From NCBI RefSeq assembly GCF_026627505.1, contig NZ_JAPNLK010000084.1, positions 1-35,129 of the forward strand: a stretch of DNA of 35,129 nt. The letters are read 5' to 3'. Shown piece by piece: positions 14,681 to 22,783 of the stretch (positions within the stretch are counted from its first letter, which is position 1; every line of letters begins with the position of its first letter). The DNA comes from Streptomyces sp. H27-H5 (GTDB lineage Bacteria; Actinomycetota; Actinomycetes; Streptomycetales; Streptomycetaceae). Under the pieces are notes generated by a model, which was not told where the DNA came from, searched no databases, and was given only the letters and a program-made list of their open reading frames with translations. The position numbers were made by a program, and so were the translations under genes.

Positions 14681-15019
14681 ATGCGCACCACCATGCCCGA
14701 AACCGGCACGATCTTGCGAATCGGCGGTACCCCCGCCCTCGCCCCCCGCACCCGCCTGGACCTGTCCGCCGAGCTCGGCCTCGACGTTGACCTCTTCCTC
14801 GGCCCGGTCGGCGGCGACGACGACGAGCTCGACGAGTACACCCGCCTGTGCGCCCTGGCCGACATGGCCGACGCACAGTTCATCCCCTCCGGCGCCGACC
14901 TCGACCGGGTCACCCTCGACCTGATTGCGGGCCTGGCCGAGGAGATCGAGCGCCAGGAGCGCGAGGACAACGCCCGCGGCTTCGAGCGCGAGAGCTTCAC
15001 CCGGGGGTGGGCCGCGTGA
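14681..15019 (+). CDS. First tra-operon gene, acidic hypothetical protein
   Basis: The 112-residue protein is acidic, with a run GGDDDELDEY near residue 45 and a helical C-terminal half (LIAGLAEEIERQEREDN). It is not recognised. GAGGAG lies eight bases before the ATG. Its stop overlaps the next start (GTGA). Placement as the first gene after the controlled tra promoter suggests a function in transfer or spread. Confidence 0.7.
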   Translation: MRTTMPETGTILRIGGTPALAPRTRLDLSAELGLDVDLFLGPVGGDDDELDEYTRLCALADMADAQFIPSGADLDRVTLDLIAGLAEEIERQEREDNARGFERESFTRGWAA

Positions 15020-15312
15020 AGATCACCCGAACCGCCGCCGCCCGCGCACTGCGCGCCGCCCTGGCCCAGGCCGACCGCCTCCACCCCGCCGCCCTCCTGG
15101 TCCTGGTCCTCGTCCTCGCGGGCCTCGCCCAGGCCGCCGCCCCCTTCGTCGTGACCCTGTTCACCGCCCTGGTGGCCCTGGTCAAGGCCGGGGCGTTCGT
15201 CGCCGGGGCCCTGATCTTGGGCCGCCTTGCCGTCCGCCTCGCTGCGATGGTCCGCAGCATCCCCGCCGCGCCGCCGGCGCCCTCGATTCCGACGCCCCGC
15301 CCGGCGCCGTGA
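15016..15312 (+). CDS. Small membrane protein, Spd-like
   Basis: The 98-residue protein starts at GTG within the overlap GTGA. Hydrophobic stretches at about residues 28-63 (ALLVLVLVLAGLAQAAAPFV, LFTALVALV) and 64-82 suggest two or three membrane segments, followed by a Pro/Ala tail. Small hydrophobic proteins encoded beside tra are often Spd (spread) proteins, which promote plasmid movement between hyphal compartments. Sequence alone does not prove this. Confidence 0.7.
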   Translation: MKITRTAAARALRAALAQADRLHPAALLVLVLVLAGLAQAAAPFVVTLFTALVALVKAGAFVAGALILGRLAVRLAAMVRSIPAAPPAPSIPTPRPAP

Positions 15313-15494
15313 CCGCCGCCGTGTGTGCCCTGGCCCGCGACCTCTCCCCCGAGACCCTCGCCCGCCACGGGTTCGCCGACCCGGCCACCGCCCACCAGGC
15401 CGCCCGATGCGCCGCCCTGTGGGCCGCCGAGAACCACCGCCGCCGTGCCCGCGCTGCCCTCGACCGCCACGCCGACGAGGAGACCCCCCGATGA
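15309..15494 (+). CDS. Very small helical protein
   Basis: The 61-residue product starts at the GTG of another GTGA overlap and ends in ATGA with the next gene. It is predicted to be helical (FADPATAHQAARCAALWAAE) with a basic centre (NHRRRARAAL). It has no membrane segment. It is supported mainly by the exact overlaps on both sides and by codon usage. The function is unknown. Confidence 0.65.
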   Translation: MTAAVCALARDLSPETLARHGFADPATAHQAARCAALWAAENHRRRARAALDRHADEETPR

Positions 15495-15769
15495 GCACCA
15501 CCGCCCGCCACATCCTGAGCGGCTCCGCCGCCGGGCTGGCCGCCGCCGCCCACCACATCGCCACCTCGACCGCCGCCCTCGTCGGCGTCGTCGGATGGGC
15601 CGCCGTGTCCTACCTCGACGGCCAGACGACCGAGTTCGTCATCGCCGCCGCCCTCGGCTCCCTGCTGTGCGTCGAGTGGCTGCGCGCCGAGTTCTTCGGC
15701 GCCCCGTTCCCCGCCTGCCCCCTCTGCACCCTGGCCCGCCGAGGCGCCCGTAAGGAGATCAACAAGTGA
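15491..15769 (+). CDS. Small membrane protein with CPLC motif
   Basis: The 92-residue protein starts at ATGA. Hydrophobic segments lie at about residues 10-42 and 47-62. The C-terminus has CPLCTLARRGARKE, a Cys pair in a basic tail that would be cytoplasmic. It ends with a GTGA overlap into the DUF2637-like gene. A Spd-type role is likely from context. Confidence 0.7.
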   Translation: MSTTARHILSGSAAGLAAAAHHIATSTAALVGVVGWAAVSYLDGQTTEFVIAAALGSLLCVEWLRAEFFGAPFPACPLCTLARRGARKEINK

Positions 15770-17010
15770 GCACCACCTCGTTCTACGACGAGCGCCGCAA
15801 GGACAAGTCCGCCGAGCGCGCCGAGGACCGCCTCGACCGCCTCACCGAGCGCGAGGAGGAGCGCAAGGAGCGCGCCGCCCGCGCCGAGGAGGAGCGCAAG
15901 GAGCGGGCGGCCCGCGCCGAGGAGGAGCGTCGACTCCGCAGGGAGCGCGACCGCGAAAAGGCCCGCCGCAAGGCCGAGCGCAAGGCCGCCCGCGCCGAGT
16001 GGTTCGCCAAGCTCGGCCGCGAGGGCGACACCGTCGGCGCGATGATCGTCATGGCGTGCGGCATCGTCCCCGCGCTCTACTTCCAGCTCCGCGCCCTTAA
16101 CGGCGAGAATCTCCCCGGCATCATCAGCCTGTGCCTGGCCGTGATGCTGGAGGCCGGGGCGTGGGTGGCCACCGTGAGCGGCGAGCGCGCCAAGCGCGAG
16201 GGCCGCCCCGTGGGCCGCTTCCGGGTGGTCATGTGGGCATGCGCGACGTTCGCCGCGGTCATCAACTACAGCCACGCCCCCAAGTCGCCCGGCGGGTGGC
16301 TCGCGTGGGTCCTCGCCGCAGCGAGCTATGCCGGGGTGTTCTTCTGGGAGGTCCGCGGCTGGGGTCGACACGGCATCAGTGCCACCCGCACCAAGGCGCA
16401 GCGACGGGAGGACCGCCGCCGCCGGCGGCACGACCGCAAGCGCCGCCGCCGCTTCCCCACGGTTTACAGCCGGTACACCGACATCCTGACCGCGCACCCC
16501 TTCGGCACGATCGACACCGAGGAGGCGTGGCGGACCGCATGGCGCGACGAGCACGGCGCCGAGCTCGCCACCACCGCCCGTGTCGTCGCCCGCCGCGGCC
16601 ACGCTGACAAGGCCCTCGCCGCAGCCCACGGCGTAGGGGTCGAAACCCTCGCCGTCGAGCAGCTCCTCGGGGACCTCTTCCCGCCCGATGGAGGCGACGA
16701 CGGACCCGCCGCGCGCCGCTCCTCGGGCGGCCCGGCCGGCGGTCCGAGCAAGGGTGGTCGAAGCGTGAAAACCCTTGGGCGCAAAGGGAAGCAGGCTCTA
16801 GGCCGAGTCGCCGGACGGACCGCTCCGAAGGTCCCCGACAGGCCCCTCGACGCCGCTCACATCGCCCAGGTTCGAGCCCTCGCCGACCTCCTCGGCGGCG
16901 CCGCCCACCTGTCCGTGAAGAACGTCCGGCAGACCATCGGCGGCGGTAACTACCGCTACGCAATGCGGCTCCGGGACCACGTCAAGGCCAAGAGGAAGAA
17001 CGCCCGATGA
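15766..17010 (+). CDS. DUF2637-like membrane protein with coiled coil
   Basis: The protein has 414 residues from a GTG start. Residues 8-80 form a charged coiled coil with a repeated EERKERAARAE unit. Four membrane segments follow at about 88-109, 116-136, 150-168 and 172-193, the arrangement seen in DUF2637 proteins of Streptomyces plasmids. A basic stretch (RREDRRRRRHDRKRRRR) lies next to the membrane part. The C-terminus (residues 360-410, LSVKNVRQTIGGGNYRYAMR) looks like a DNA-binding helix-turn-helix. This would let the protein tether plasmid DNA to the membrane, possibly with the translocase; that is inference. Confidence 0.75.
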   Translation: MSTTSFYDERRKDKSAERAEDRLDRLTEREEERKERAARAEEERKERAARAEEERRLRRERDREKARRKAERKAARAEWFAKLGREGDTVGAMIVMACGIVPALYFQLRALNGENLPGIISLCLAVMLEAGAWVATVSGERAKREGRPVGRFRVVMWACATFAAVINYSHAPKSPGGWLAWVLAAASYAGVFFWEVRGWGRHGISATRTKAQRREDRRRRRHDRKRRRRFPTVYSRYTDILTAHPFGTIDTEEAWRTAWRDEHGAELATTARVVARRGHADKALAAAHGVGVETLAVEQLLGDLFPPDGGDDGPAARRSSGGPAGGPSKGGRSVKTLGRKGKQALGRVAGRTAPKVPDRPLDAAHIAQVRALADLLGGAAHLSVKNVRQTIGGGNYRYAMRLRDHVKAKRKNAR

Positions 17011-17246
17011 GCGCCGCCAGCCACACCCCTCCGCGCCTCCTGATCCCCGCCGGATTCGGGTTCGCGTACGTGACGATCCGCCGCGTCCCCGAAAACGGAT
17101 GGGGCCCGGCCGCCGTCCTCGGCCTCCTCGTCCTCGCGCTGATCCTCTGGGGCCCGGCCGCCCTCAAGTGGGCGTGCAAGAACTTCGCCGTACGCAGGGC
17201 CACCAAGAAGAAGGCCGAAGCCGAGAAGAAGGAGAGCGGCAAGTGA
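17007..17246 (+). CDS. Small single-pass membrane protein
   Basis: The 79-residue protein starts at the ATGA overlap. One clear hydrophobic segment (GPAAVLGLLVLALILWGPAA, about residues 33-52) is followed by a lysine-rich tail (RRATKKKAEAEKKESGK), which should be cytoplasmic. It ends with GTGA into the next gene. Probably a spread-type component. Confidence 0.7.
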   Translation: MSAASHTPPRLLIPAGFGFAYVTIRRVPENGWGPAAVLGLLVLALILWGPAALKWACKNFAVRRATKKKAEAEKKESGK

Positions 17247-17557
17247 CGACGCACCGCAGCCTGTACCGGCTCGCCGCCGGTGAACTCGCGCAGCTCGCCG
17301 ACACCGAGGCCGCCGAAGGTCACCACCACCTCGCCAAGGCGTCCGCCGAGCTCGGTCTCGTCTACCTCAAGTTCGAGACGGCCGACCTCGCCAACGTCCA
17401 CGTCGGCAAGGCGTGGGAGGCCGCCGAGCAGGCCCGCGAAAACCTGATGTACGGGGACGCGATCGGTGTCACCTCCGACACCTCCCGGGCCCGGCTTCAC
17501 CTCGCGCTCGCCGAGCTGGACGCCGCCGACCTCCCGGCCCCCGCCCCCGCCCGCTGA
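17243..17557 (+). CDS. Small helical soluble protein in the tra operon
   Basis: The 104-residue product is mostly helical, with a TPR-like feel (GELAQLADTEAAEGHHHLAK, LANVHVGKAWEAAEQARENL), and ends in an Ala/Pro tail. It is not recognised. It overlaps the previous gene by GTGA and is separated by 73 bases from the translocase gene, which has its own ribosome binding site. A partner or adaptor of the translocase is possible. Confidence 0.7.
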   Translation: MTTHRSLYRLAAGELAQLADTEAAEGHHHLAKASAELGLVYLKFETADLANVHVGKAWEAAEQARENLMYGDAIGVTSDTSRARLHLALAELDAADLPAPAPAR

Positions 17558-17630
17558 AAGCGCGCTCGCCCCCCGAACCACGCCCGGCCGCTTCCCCGGC
17601 GGCCGGGCCCCCCGAGAGGAAGCACCACGC

Positions 17631-19901
17631 ATGTCCACCACCAGCACCGAGCACGGCGAGCGCGAAGCCCATTACATCGACCTCGCCGCCTACCAGGACC
17701 CCGAGACCCTCGACCGCCTCGAACTCCTCGCTCGCGCGGCCCGCGAGACCGTCCGCACCACCCCCGCCGGCATCGCGGACCTGTCCACCGGAACGGTGCG
17801 GCTGGACAAGGTCGACGAGGCCCCCGCCGACCAGCTCGACGACGAGTCCGGGGTCCTCGAAGTCCTCGACGAGCGCGAGGGCTGGACCATCCGCCGCCTC
17901 GTCCCCGAGTCCCTCACCGACATGGGCGTGTGGCGTCAGCGGCGCGCCGAATGGGTCAACGCCGGCGCCTTTCACGCGCTGCGCTCACCGGTCTACTTGT
18001 GGCGCGCGACGAACGTTGCCGCCCTAGGCGCCAAGGTGGGCGTACGCGACGCCTGGTCCTACGTGTTCGCCACCGAGTACGGGCAGATCACCGACAAGGT
18101 GAGGCGGACCAAGGCGGGTCCGGAACACATTGCCGACCTTCGCGCCGACCGGCGCAAGGAGGGCAAGGCCCGCCGGCGGGAGCCGCTCACCGTCTACACC
18201 CTCACCGGGTGCAGCACGTACGTGGGGGCGCTCCTGGCCCTGGGGGAGACCTGGGGTTGGGTCATGGCCGCTCCGGTGCTCCTGCCGGTGTTCGGTATCC
18301 TCTACGCCCTCGGCCGCCGCGAGATGATCCGCCGCGAGCCCGACGGGACGTTCGCCATCGCCGACGCCGTCGACTTCACCGGCGCCGGAGTCCTCACCGA
18401 CGAGGGCCTCAACACGGCGTTGCGCGCCCGCAGCGTCGGCATTCTCAAGGACGACGAGAGCGTGACCGTTCTCGGCTTCATCGCCCGCGAGCCGGGCGAC
18501 CGGGCGTCGGTCGTAAGGTTCGAGCTTCCCCGCGAGTCGGGCAAGACGGCCGCCGAAGTGGGGGCCAAGCGCAAGGCCATCGCCGCGGCTCTCGCCGTCG
18601 ACTCGATTCAACTCTCCATCCGCCAGGACGGGCACGAGGGTTCCGTATACATGCGCGTCGCCGACTCCCACCCCTTCGGTGGCGAGCCGGTGGCCTCCCC
18701 CCTCGCGACGGCCGAACAGTGGGACATCTGGGATGGCGCCCCCACGTTCGTGGACGAGACCGGGCGCATCACCGCGATCGAGCTCCTGTTCTTCGGACTC
18801 CTCGTCGGCGCCATGCCCCGGCAGGGCAAGACCTTCACCGCCCGCGCGGCTGCCGCTGCGGCCATCCTCGACCCGCTGTGCCGGGTGATCGTCGCCGACG
18901 GCAAGGGCGGCAAGGACTGGGCGGCGACGGCCCTCCTCGCCGAGGCGTACGTCCGCGGGGTCACCGAGCCCGCCGTCCGCCGCCTGACGCACGTCCTCGA
19001 AGACCTCGTCAAGGAAATGGAAGCGTCGTACGACGCCCTGTTCGAGCTCCCCGACGAGGTATGCCCCGAGGGCAAACTCACGCCCGAGATCGTCCGGGAC
19101 TACAAGGTGTACCCCTGTGTCCTGATCATCGACGAACTTCAGCGCTACCTAGAAAACACAGGCAAGGAGAACGAGGACGACAAGCTCACGTACGGCAAGC
19201 GGATCGAGGAAGCCCTCGAAACGCTCGCCAAGGTGGGCCCCGCCGCGGGCCTGATCCCGATTCTCGCCTCACAGAAACCCACGGGGGACGCCGTCCCGAG
19301 CGCCATCCGTGACGCGATTCCGCAGCGCATCGCCCACCTGTGCGCCACGTACCAGATGAGCGACTCGATTCTCGGCACCGGATCGAGCGCGAGCGGCTGG
19401 AACGCGAAGGAACTCGCCCCCGCGTTCAAGGGGATGGGCATCCACGCCGACGAGACCGGCCTCCGCTTCATCCGGTCCCTGCTGATCAAGCTCCCCGCGT
19501 TCCGCGTCATCTGCGAGCGCGGCCGGTCGCTGCGCATCGCCGCCGGCACCCTCGCCGGGGAAGCGGCGGGACAGTCCGGCCGCGCGGCGCGGGTCGGTGG
19601 CATCCTCGCCGATCTCCTCGCGGTGTTCGAGGACAACAAGCTCCCCGAGCGTCTGGCCACCGCCGACATCCTCGACGGCCTCGCCCAGCTCGACCCCTCG
19701 ACCTGGGCGCCCGCCGCCCTGGACGTCGGCGAGGAGGACCGGGCCGCCTACGTCCAGACCGGGGGAACCGAGCTGCGGAAGGCCCTCGACACCGCCCTCG
19801 ACGGCACCGGCCGGAGCCTTGCCTCCCGGGGCTGGTCGAAGGGCGGACGGGCGAACGGCTACTACCTCGACGACCTCCGCCAGGCTGCCGGAATTGTGTA
19901 G
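17631..19901 (+). CDS. traB: FtsK/SpoIIIE-type conjugative DNA translocase (TraB-like)
   Basis: The 756-residue protein has a hydrophobic region at about 189-226 and an ATPase domain. Walker A is GAMPRQGKT (393-401) and Walker B is VLIIDE (496-501). SQKPTGDAVPSAIRDAIPQR (548-567) is the usual following segment. The C-terminal 100 residues form a winged-helix-like domain, ending ASRGWSKGGRANGYYL, as in TraB proteins that recognise 8-base repeats in clt. This single protein moves double-stranded plasmid DNA between mycelia in Streptomyces. GAGAGGAAG precedes the ATG. It is the last gene of the GntR-controlled operon. Confidence 0.9.
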   Translation: MSTTSTEHGEREAHYIDLAAYQDPETLDRLELLARAARETVRTTPAGIADLSTGTVRLDKVDEAPADQLDDESGVLEVLDEREGWTIRRLVPESLTDMGVWRQRRAEWVNAGAFHALRSPVYLWRATNVAALGAKVGVRDAWSYVFATEYGQITDKVRRTKAGPEHIADLRADRRKEGKARRREPLTVYTLTGCSTYVGALLALGETWGWVMAAPVLLPVFGILYALGRREMIRREPDGTFAIADAVDFTGAGVLTDEGLNTALRARSVGILKDDESVTVLGFIAREPGDRASVVRFELPRESGKTAAEVGAKRKAIAAALAVDSIQLSIRQDGHEGSVYMRVADSHPFGGEPVASPLATAEQWDIWDGAPTFVDETGRITAIELLFFGLLVGAMPRQGKTFTARAAAAAAILDPLCRVIVADGKGGKDWAATALLAEAYVRGVTEPAVRRLTHVLEDLVKEMEASYDALFELPDEVCPEGKLTPEIVRDYKVYPCVLIIDELQRYLENTGKENEDDKLTYGKRIEEALETLAKVGPAAGLIPILASQKPTGDAVPSAIRDAIPQRIAHLCATYQMSDSILGTGSSASGWNAKELAPAFKGMGIHADETGLRFIRSLLIKLPAFRVICERGRSLRIAAGTLAGEAAGQSGRAARVGGILADLLAVFEDNKLPERLATADILDGLAQLDPSTWAPAALDVGEEDRAAYVQTGGTELRKALDTALDGTGRSLASRGWSKGGRANGYYLDDLRQAAGIV

Positions 19902-19910
19902 GTATGCACC

Positions 19911-20075
19911 CCGGTACGGGGTCCGTACGGGTCGGAACGTCCCAGGTCAGCGCCCGGTGCGCCCTCCGTACGGGCCCCGACCCGGCCGGTATGCCGAACC
20001 CGCCCCGCGGCCCTCGTACCGGCCCCGTACGGGCCTCTGACCTGCACTAACCCGACTCGGACCGGCTCGTACCGA
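19911..20075. other. Candidate clt transfer locus
   Basis: GTACGGG occurs at 19914, 19925, 19968 and 20028, three of them inside the palindrome CCGTACGG, with related GTACCGG/GTACCGA at 20016 and 20069. No gene lies in 19902-20122. In Streptomyces plasmids the cis site bound by TraB is a set of short repeats close to traB, so this cluster is the best candidate. The repeat differs from GACCCGGA, the element I recall for pSVH1. Confidence 0.45.
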
Positions 20076-20122
20076 TATCCCAAACCCATACAAATTGATC
20101 ACGACGAGGAGCACCGACGATC

Positions 20123-20629
20123 ATGGAAAACACTGCCCACGGGTACACAGAGGCCCCCGTCGTCTACCGCCCCGAGCCGATGCCCTCTCACCCGGTCGAG
20201 GCCCTTCCGTTCCTCTCCCCGGTCCCGATCCCGGGCGCCGTCGAGGCCCGGACCGCCGACGGCCGCACGGTGTGGGTGTACGCCACCGCCCCCGCCGGCG
20301 CCGAGCCCGCGACCCCGCCCGCGGCGCCCAGCACGGTCCCGGCCTGGGCCAAGACCGCCGCCCTGCTGATGACCGCCGCTTCGGCCTCGCTGGCCCTCGC
20401 CGCCTACGCGCTGCGGGTGTTCGCCGAGGCCGCCGCCGTCCTTGCCGCCGCCCTGGTCCTCCTCGCCAAGATCGCGTTCGTTCTTGCCCTCGTCGTCGCC
20501 CTGGTGGCCGCCGTCGTCAAGAGCCGCCGGTCCGGCGGGGCGCAGACCGCCACGGCCACCGCCACGGCCACCGCCGGACTGTTCGGCCGCGCCAAGGCCA
20601 CCGCCACCGCCACCATCACCACTCGATAG
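20123..20629 (+). CDS. Two-segment membrane protein, SpdB-like
   Basis: The 168-residue protein has a Pro-rich cytoplasmic-type N-terminus (residues 1-75), two hydrophobic segments at about 77-98 and 102-131, and a tail of alternating Ala-Thr (TATATATATA) then TATATITTR. SpdB proteins of Streptomyces plasmids have similar size and layout. The nearest ribosome binding site, GAGGAG, is 11 bases from the ATG. It starts a new set of genes after the clt-like region. Confidence 0.65.
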   Translation: MENTAHGYTEAPVVYRPEPMPSHPVEALPFLSPVPIPGAVEARTADGRTVWVYATAPAGAEPATPPAAPSTVPAWAKTAALLMTAASASLALAAYALRVFAEAAAVLAAALVLLAKIAFVLALVVALVAAVVKSRRSGGAQTATATATATAGLFGRAKATATATITTR

Positions 20630-20640
20630 GAGCCCCGCGC

Positions 20641-21294
20641 ATGACCGCGCTCAAGATCCGCAAACTCACCGTGGCAGGCGTCGCCGTCCGATGCCCGAGC
20701 CGAGGGACGGGCAACGTCCCGCGCGAACTCACGCTCATTCCCTCGGGCGGCATCATCAACGCGACGTGCGGAGAGATGCACCCCGACGCCTCGGGCAAGC
20801 GCCGCAGCCGGGCGCAGTGCTTCTTTCAGGTCGAGAACCTGACGACGGCGCACCTCCAGACGCTTTCCCAGGCCGAGGAGGGCAAGCCGTTTCGCCTGAC
20901 CCTCAAGGCCGGGAACGTCGAGGGCTTTCTCGTCGCCAAGGGCAAGGGCGCCGCACAATCCCCGGCCGCCCGCGCCGCTGCTGCCGCCGCCGAGAAGTCC
21001 GGCAAGGCCGCCCCCGCCGGACCGGCCAAGCCCGCCGGGCGCCCGACCGGCGGCGCCATGGCCGCCGCGTTCGGCGCCGTCGCCGCGGTGGCGGGCGCAG
21101 TCGGCCAAGTCGCGGGCGCTGCCGGCCAAGTCGCGGGCGCTGCCGGGCAGGTGGCCACCGCCGGCGCCTCGGCGATCGAGTCGACGGCGAGCCTGGGCCG
21201 AGAGGGGATCGGCGCGGCCCGCGACGGAATCCGCGAGGCCGGGGCGTACGGCGAGCGCCGCCATGAACGCAAGATGCGCGACGACGAGGGCTGA
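20641..21294 (+). CDS. Hypothetical protein with Ala/Gly repeat region
   Basis: The 217-residue protein has a compact N-terminal domain (residues 1-100, with CPSRGTGNVPRELTLIPSGG and two or three Cys). A low-complexity Ala/Lys/Pro linker follows, then heptapeptide repeats GQVAGAA (about 151-172), and an amphipathic ending. AGGAG lies ten bases before the ATG and the gap to the preceding gene is 11 bases, so both are probably cotranscribed. The helical repeat could insert in or bind a membrane, as in phasins or apolipoproteins. No function is assigned. Confidence 0.7.
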   Translation: MTALKIRKLTVAGVAVRCPSRGTGNVPRELTLIPSGGIINATCGEMHPDASGKRRSRAQCFFQVENLTTAHLQTLSQAEEGKPFRLTLKAGNVEGFLVAKGKGAAQSPAARAAAAAAEKSGKAAPAGPAKPAGRPTGGAMAAAFGAVAAVAGAVGQVAGAAGQVAGAAGQVATAGASAIESTASLGREGIGAARDGIREAGAYGERRHERKMRDDEG

Positions 21295-21309
21295 TGCTCT
21301 CGACCCGGG

Positions 21310-21347
21310 GGCGCCCCGGGAGCCGCCCGCGCGGCTCCTGGGGCGCC
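21310..21347 (+). terminator. Terminator after the 20123-21294 genes
   Basis: GGCGCCCC...GAGCCGC pairs with GCGGCTC...GGGGCGCC, with one 2-base internal mismatch and a 4-base loop, just after the stop codon at 21294. Confidence 0.7.
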
Positions 21348-21390
21348 GCTGTGTGCGGACCGCCTTACCGGCCGTTCGAAAGCATCAGGC

Positions 21391-21426
21391 CAACTTGCAG
21401 TTTCACTTGCAGTTGAACTGCAAATT
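21391..21426. promoter_or_regulatory. Three 12-base operator repeats before 21509
   Basis: CAACTTGCAGTT, TCACTTGCAGTT and GAACTGCAAATT are consecutive 12-base units, the third read partly as an inverted copy. They match the repeats at 752 and 25485. The middle one contains the likely -35 box. Confidence 0.7.
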
Positions 21427-21436
21427 ATGCCATGGT
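21407..21436 (+). promoter_or_regulatory. Promoter of the 21509 gene
   Basis: TTGCAG (21407-21412) and CATGGT (21431-21436) are spaced by 18 bases. The -10 is the same hexamer as in the tra promoter at 14533. Confidence 0.45.
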
Positions 21437-21508
21437 TGACCCACCGCGAAACCGGGCCCGGCCCGGGACGCGATCACCAACCCACCACCCACCCGAAGGA
21501 GCACACCC

Positions 21509-22417
21509 ATGACCAGTCGCAGGATCCCCGCCGAGCGCACCGGCCCCGTCACCATCGACGCCGCCCTTCTCGGCTACGCCGGGACGATCACCGTCCGCGC
21601 CGAACCCGACTGCGAGCGGGCCACCCTGACGATCCGTACCGCCGACGAGGAGGGCGAGGCCGCCGACCTCGTCCGAGACGCCACGCTCCGCCAGTCCGGC
21701 ACCGGCGGCCTGTACGTCAGCGCCCAGGGCAAGGGCGCCAACGAAACGGCGATCATCGCGACGGGCGGCCGGCACGTCGTCCAGTCCATCGGCGTCGTCA
21801 CCGGCTCGGTAACCGGCATGATGATCATCGGGAATGACGTGATCGTCAACGGTGCCCACATCAGCGCCAACGGCGGTGGTGCCACGGCCATCAAGGGCGG
21901 GTCGCCCATCGAGATCACGGCCATCGTGCCCGAGGGAAGCTCGGTCATCGGCCGCACGCACTCCGCCCACATCGTCGCCGAGGGCGCGCTCCTCAACGTC
22001 ACCGGCCACACGCAGTCGGGGCACATCAGCGCCGGCCATGTCGCGCGGGTGCTCGCCTCCACCCTGTTCGGTCACGTCGTGGTGGAACGGGCGGCGCACA
22101 TCAGCGCCACGGCCCAGGGCGGGAACCTGAATCTGGGGCGTACCGATGTCGTCGAGGCCAGGACCGTCGGGGGAGACATCCGCATCCGTGATTTCGGCGG
22201 AACGGCCCAACTCGAAACGGTGGGCGGAGACATCCGCGTCCACGCGACCGTGGGCGGCACCATCACCGCCCGCACGGTGGGCGGAGACATCGAGGTGACC
22301 GCCACCGAGGCCGCCCTCGACGACTCCCTCGACATCCAGACCAACACCATGGGCGGCCGGGTCCGCACCCCGCAGGGCCGCCGCCCCAGCGGTGGCCCGC
22401 GCCGCCGCTCCCTCTGA
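21509..22417 (+). CDS. DUF4097-like beta-repeat protein
   Basis: The 302-residue protein has no signal peptide or membrane segment. From about residue 85 on it is built of short beta strands with Gly turns. Near the end TVGGDI recurs at 219, 237 and 256, the repeat style of DUF4097/beta-helix proteins. Earlier turns use AHISA and SGHISA (residues 116-120, 170-175, 197-200). Such proteins are common in actinomycetes and poorly understood; polymer formation as in bactofilins is one possibility. A basic tail (RRPSGGPRRRSL) may bind DNA. GAAGGAG precedes the ATG. It is under the 12-base operator and ends in a hairpin at 22440. Confidence 0.75.
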   Translation: MTSRRIPAERTGPVTIDAALLGYAGTITVRAEPDCERATLTIRTADEEGEAADLVRDATLRQSGTGGLYVSAQGKGANETAIIATGGRHVVQSIGVVTGSVTGMMIIGNDVIVNGAHISANGGGATAIKGGSPIEITAIVPEGSSVIGRTHSAHIVAEGALLNVTGHTQSGHISAGHVARVLASTLFGHVVVERAAHISATAQGGNLNLGRTDVVEARTVGGDIRIRDFGGTAQLETVGGDIRVHATVGGTITARTVGGDIEVTATEAALDDSLDIQTNTMGGRVRTPQGRRPSGGPRRRSL

Positions 22418-22439
22418 CCCCTCGACGCACCACCCATGC

Positions 22440-22480
22440 CGCGCCGGGTCCCTGGCGTCGCAACCCCAGGACCCGGCGCG
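22440..22480 (+). terminator. Terminator after the beta-repeat gene
   Basis: CGCGCCGGGTCC (22440-22451) pairs with GGACCCGGCGCG (22469-22480) over a 17-base loop that can itself pair CTGG with CCAG. It stands between the stop at 22417 and the next ribosome binding site. Confidence 0.65.
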
Positions 22481-22507
22481 CAAACCCTATTGATCAGAGG
22501 GAGCGCC

Positions 22508-22699
22508 ATGTTCGAGGAAAACGACGAGGTGAAGATCCTCGCCTGCGAGGACGACCCCCGTGCCGCCGGTCGAACCGGACGGATCGTCGACGGGGTCCCG
22601 CCCGGCCCGCGCACCAACGGCCGGTGGACCGTCCGCGCCGTCGGCCTCCTGATCGGCCCCGTCCTCTGCCACTCGCACGAGTTGCGCAAGACCGGCTGA
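22508..22699 (+). CDS. Small SH3/KOW-like protein
   Basis: The 63-residue protein reads like a small beta barrel: DEVKILACEDDPRAAGRTGR, then RWTVRAVGLLIGPVLCHSHE. Short proteins of this type are frequent in Streptomyces accessory regions; two similar ones occur at 30231 and 30491. AGAGGGAG precedes the ATG. The function is unknown. Confidence 0.65.
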   Translation: MFEENDEVKILACEDDPRAAGRTGRIVDGVPPGPRTNGRWTVRAVGLLIGPVLCHSHELRKTG

Positions 22700-22729
22700 C
22701 TGCCCGTCCCGCCACAGACCGCCCCACCC

Positions 22730-22757
22730 GCCGGGGGCCTCACCCGAGACCCCCGGC
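22730..22757 (+). terminator. Hairpin before 22784
   Basis: GCCGGGGG and CCCCCGGC enclose a 12-base loop between the genes ending at 22699 and starting at 22784. It may attenuate transcription into the next genes. Confidence 0.45.
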
Positions 22758-22783
22758 CACCACACCGACCGGAAGGCCATCCC

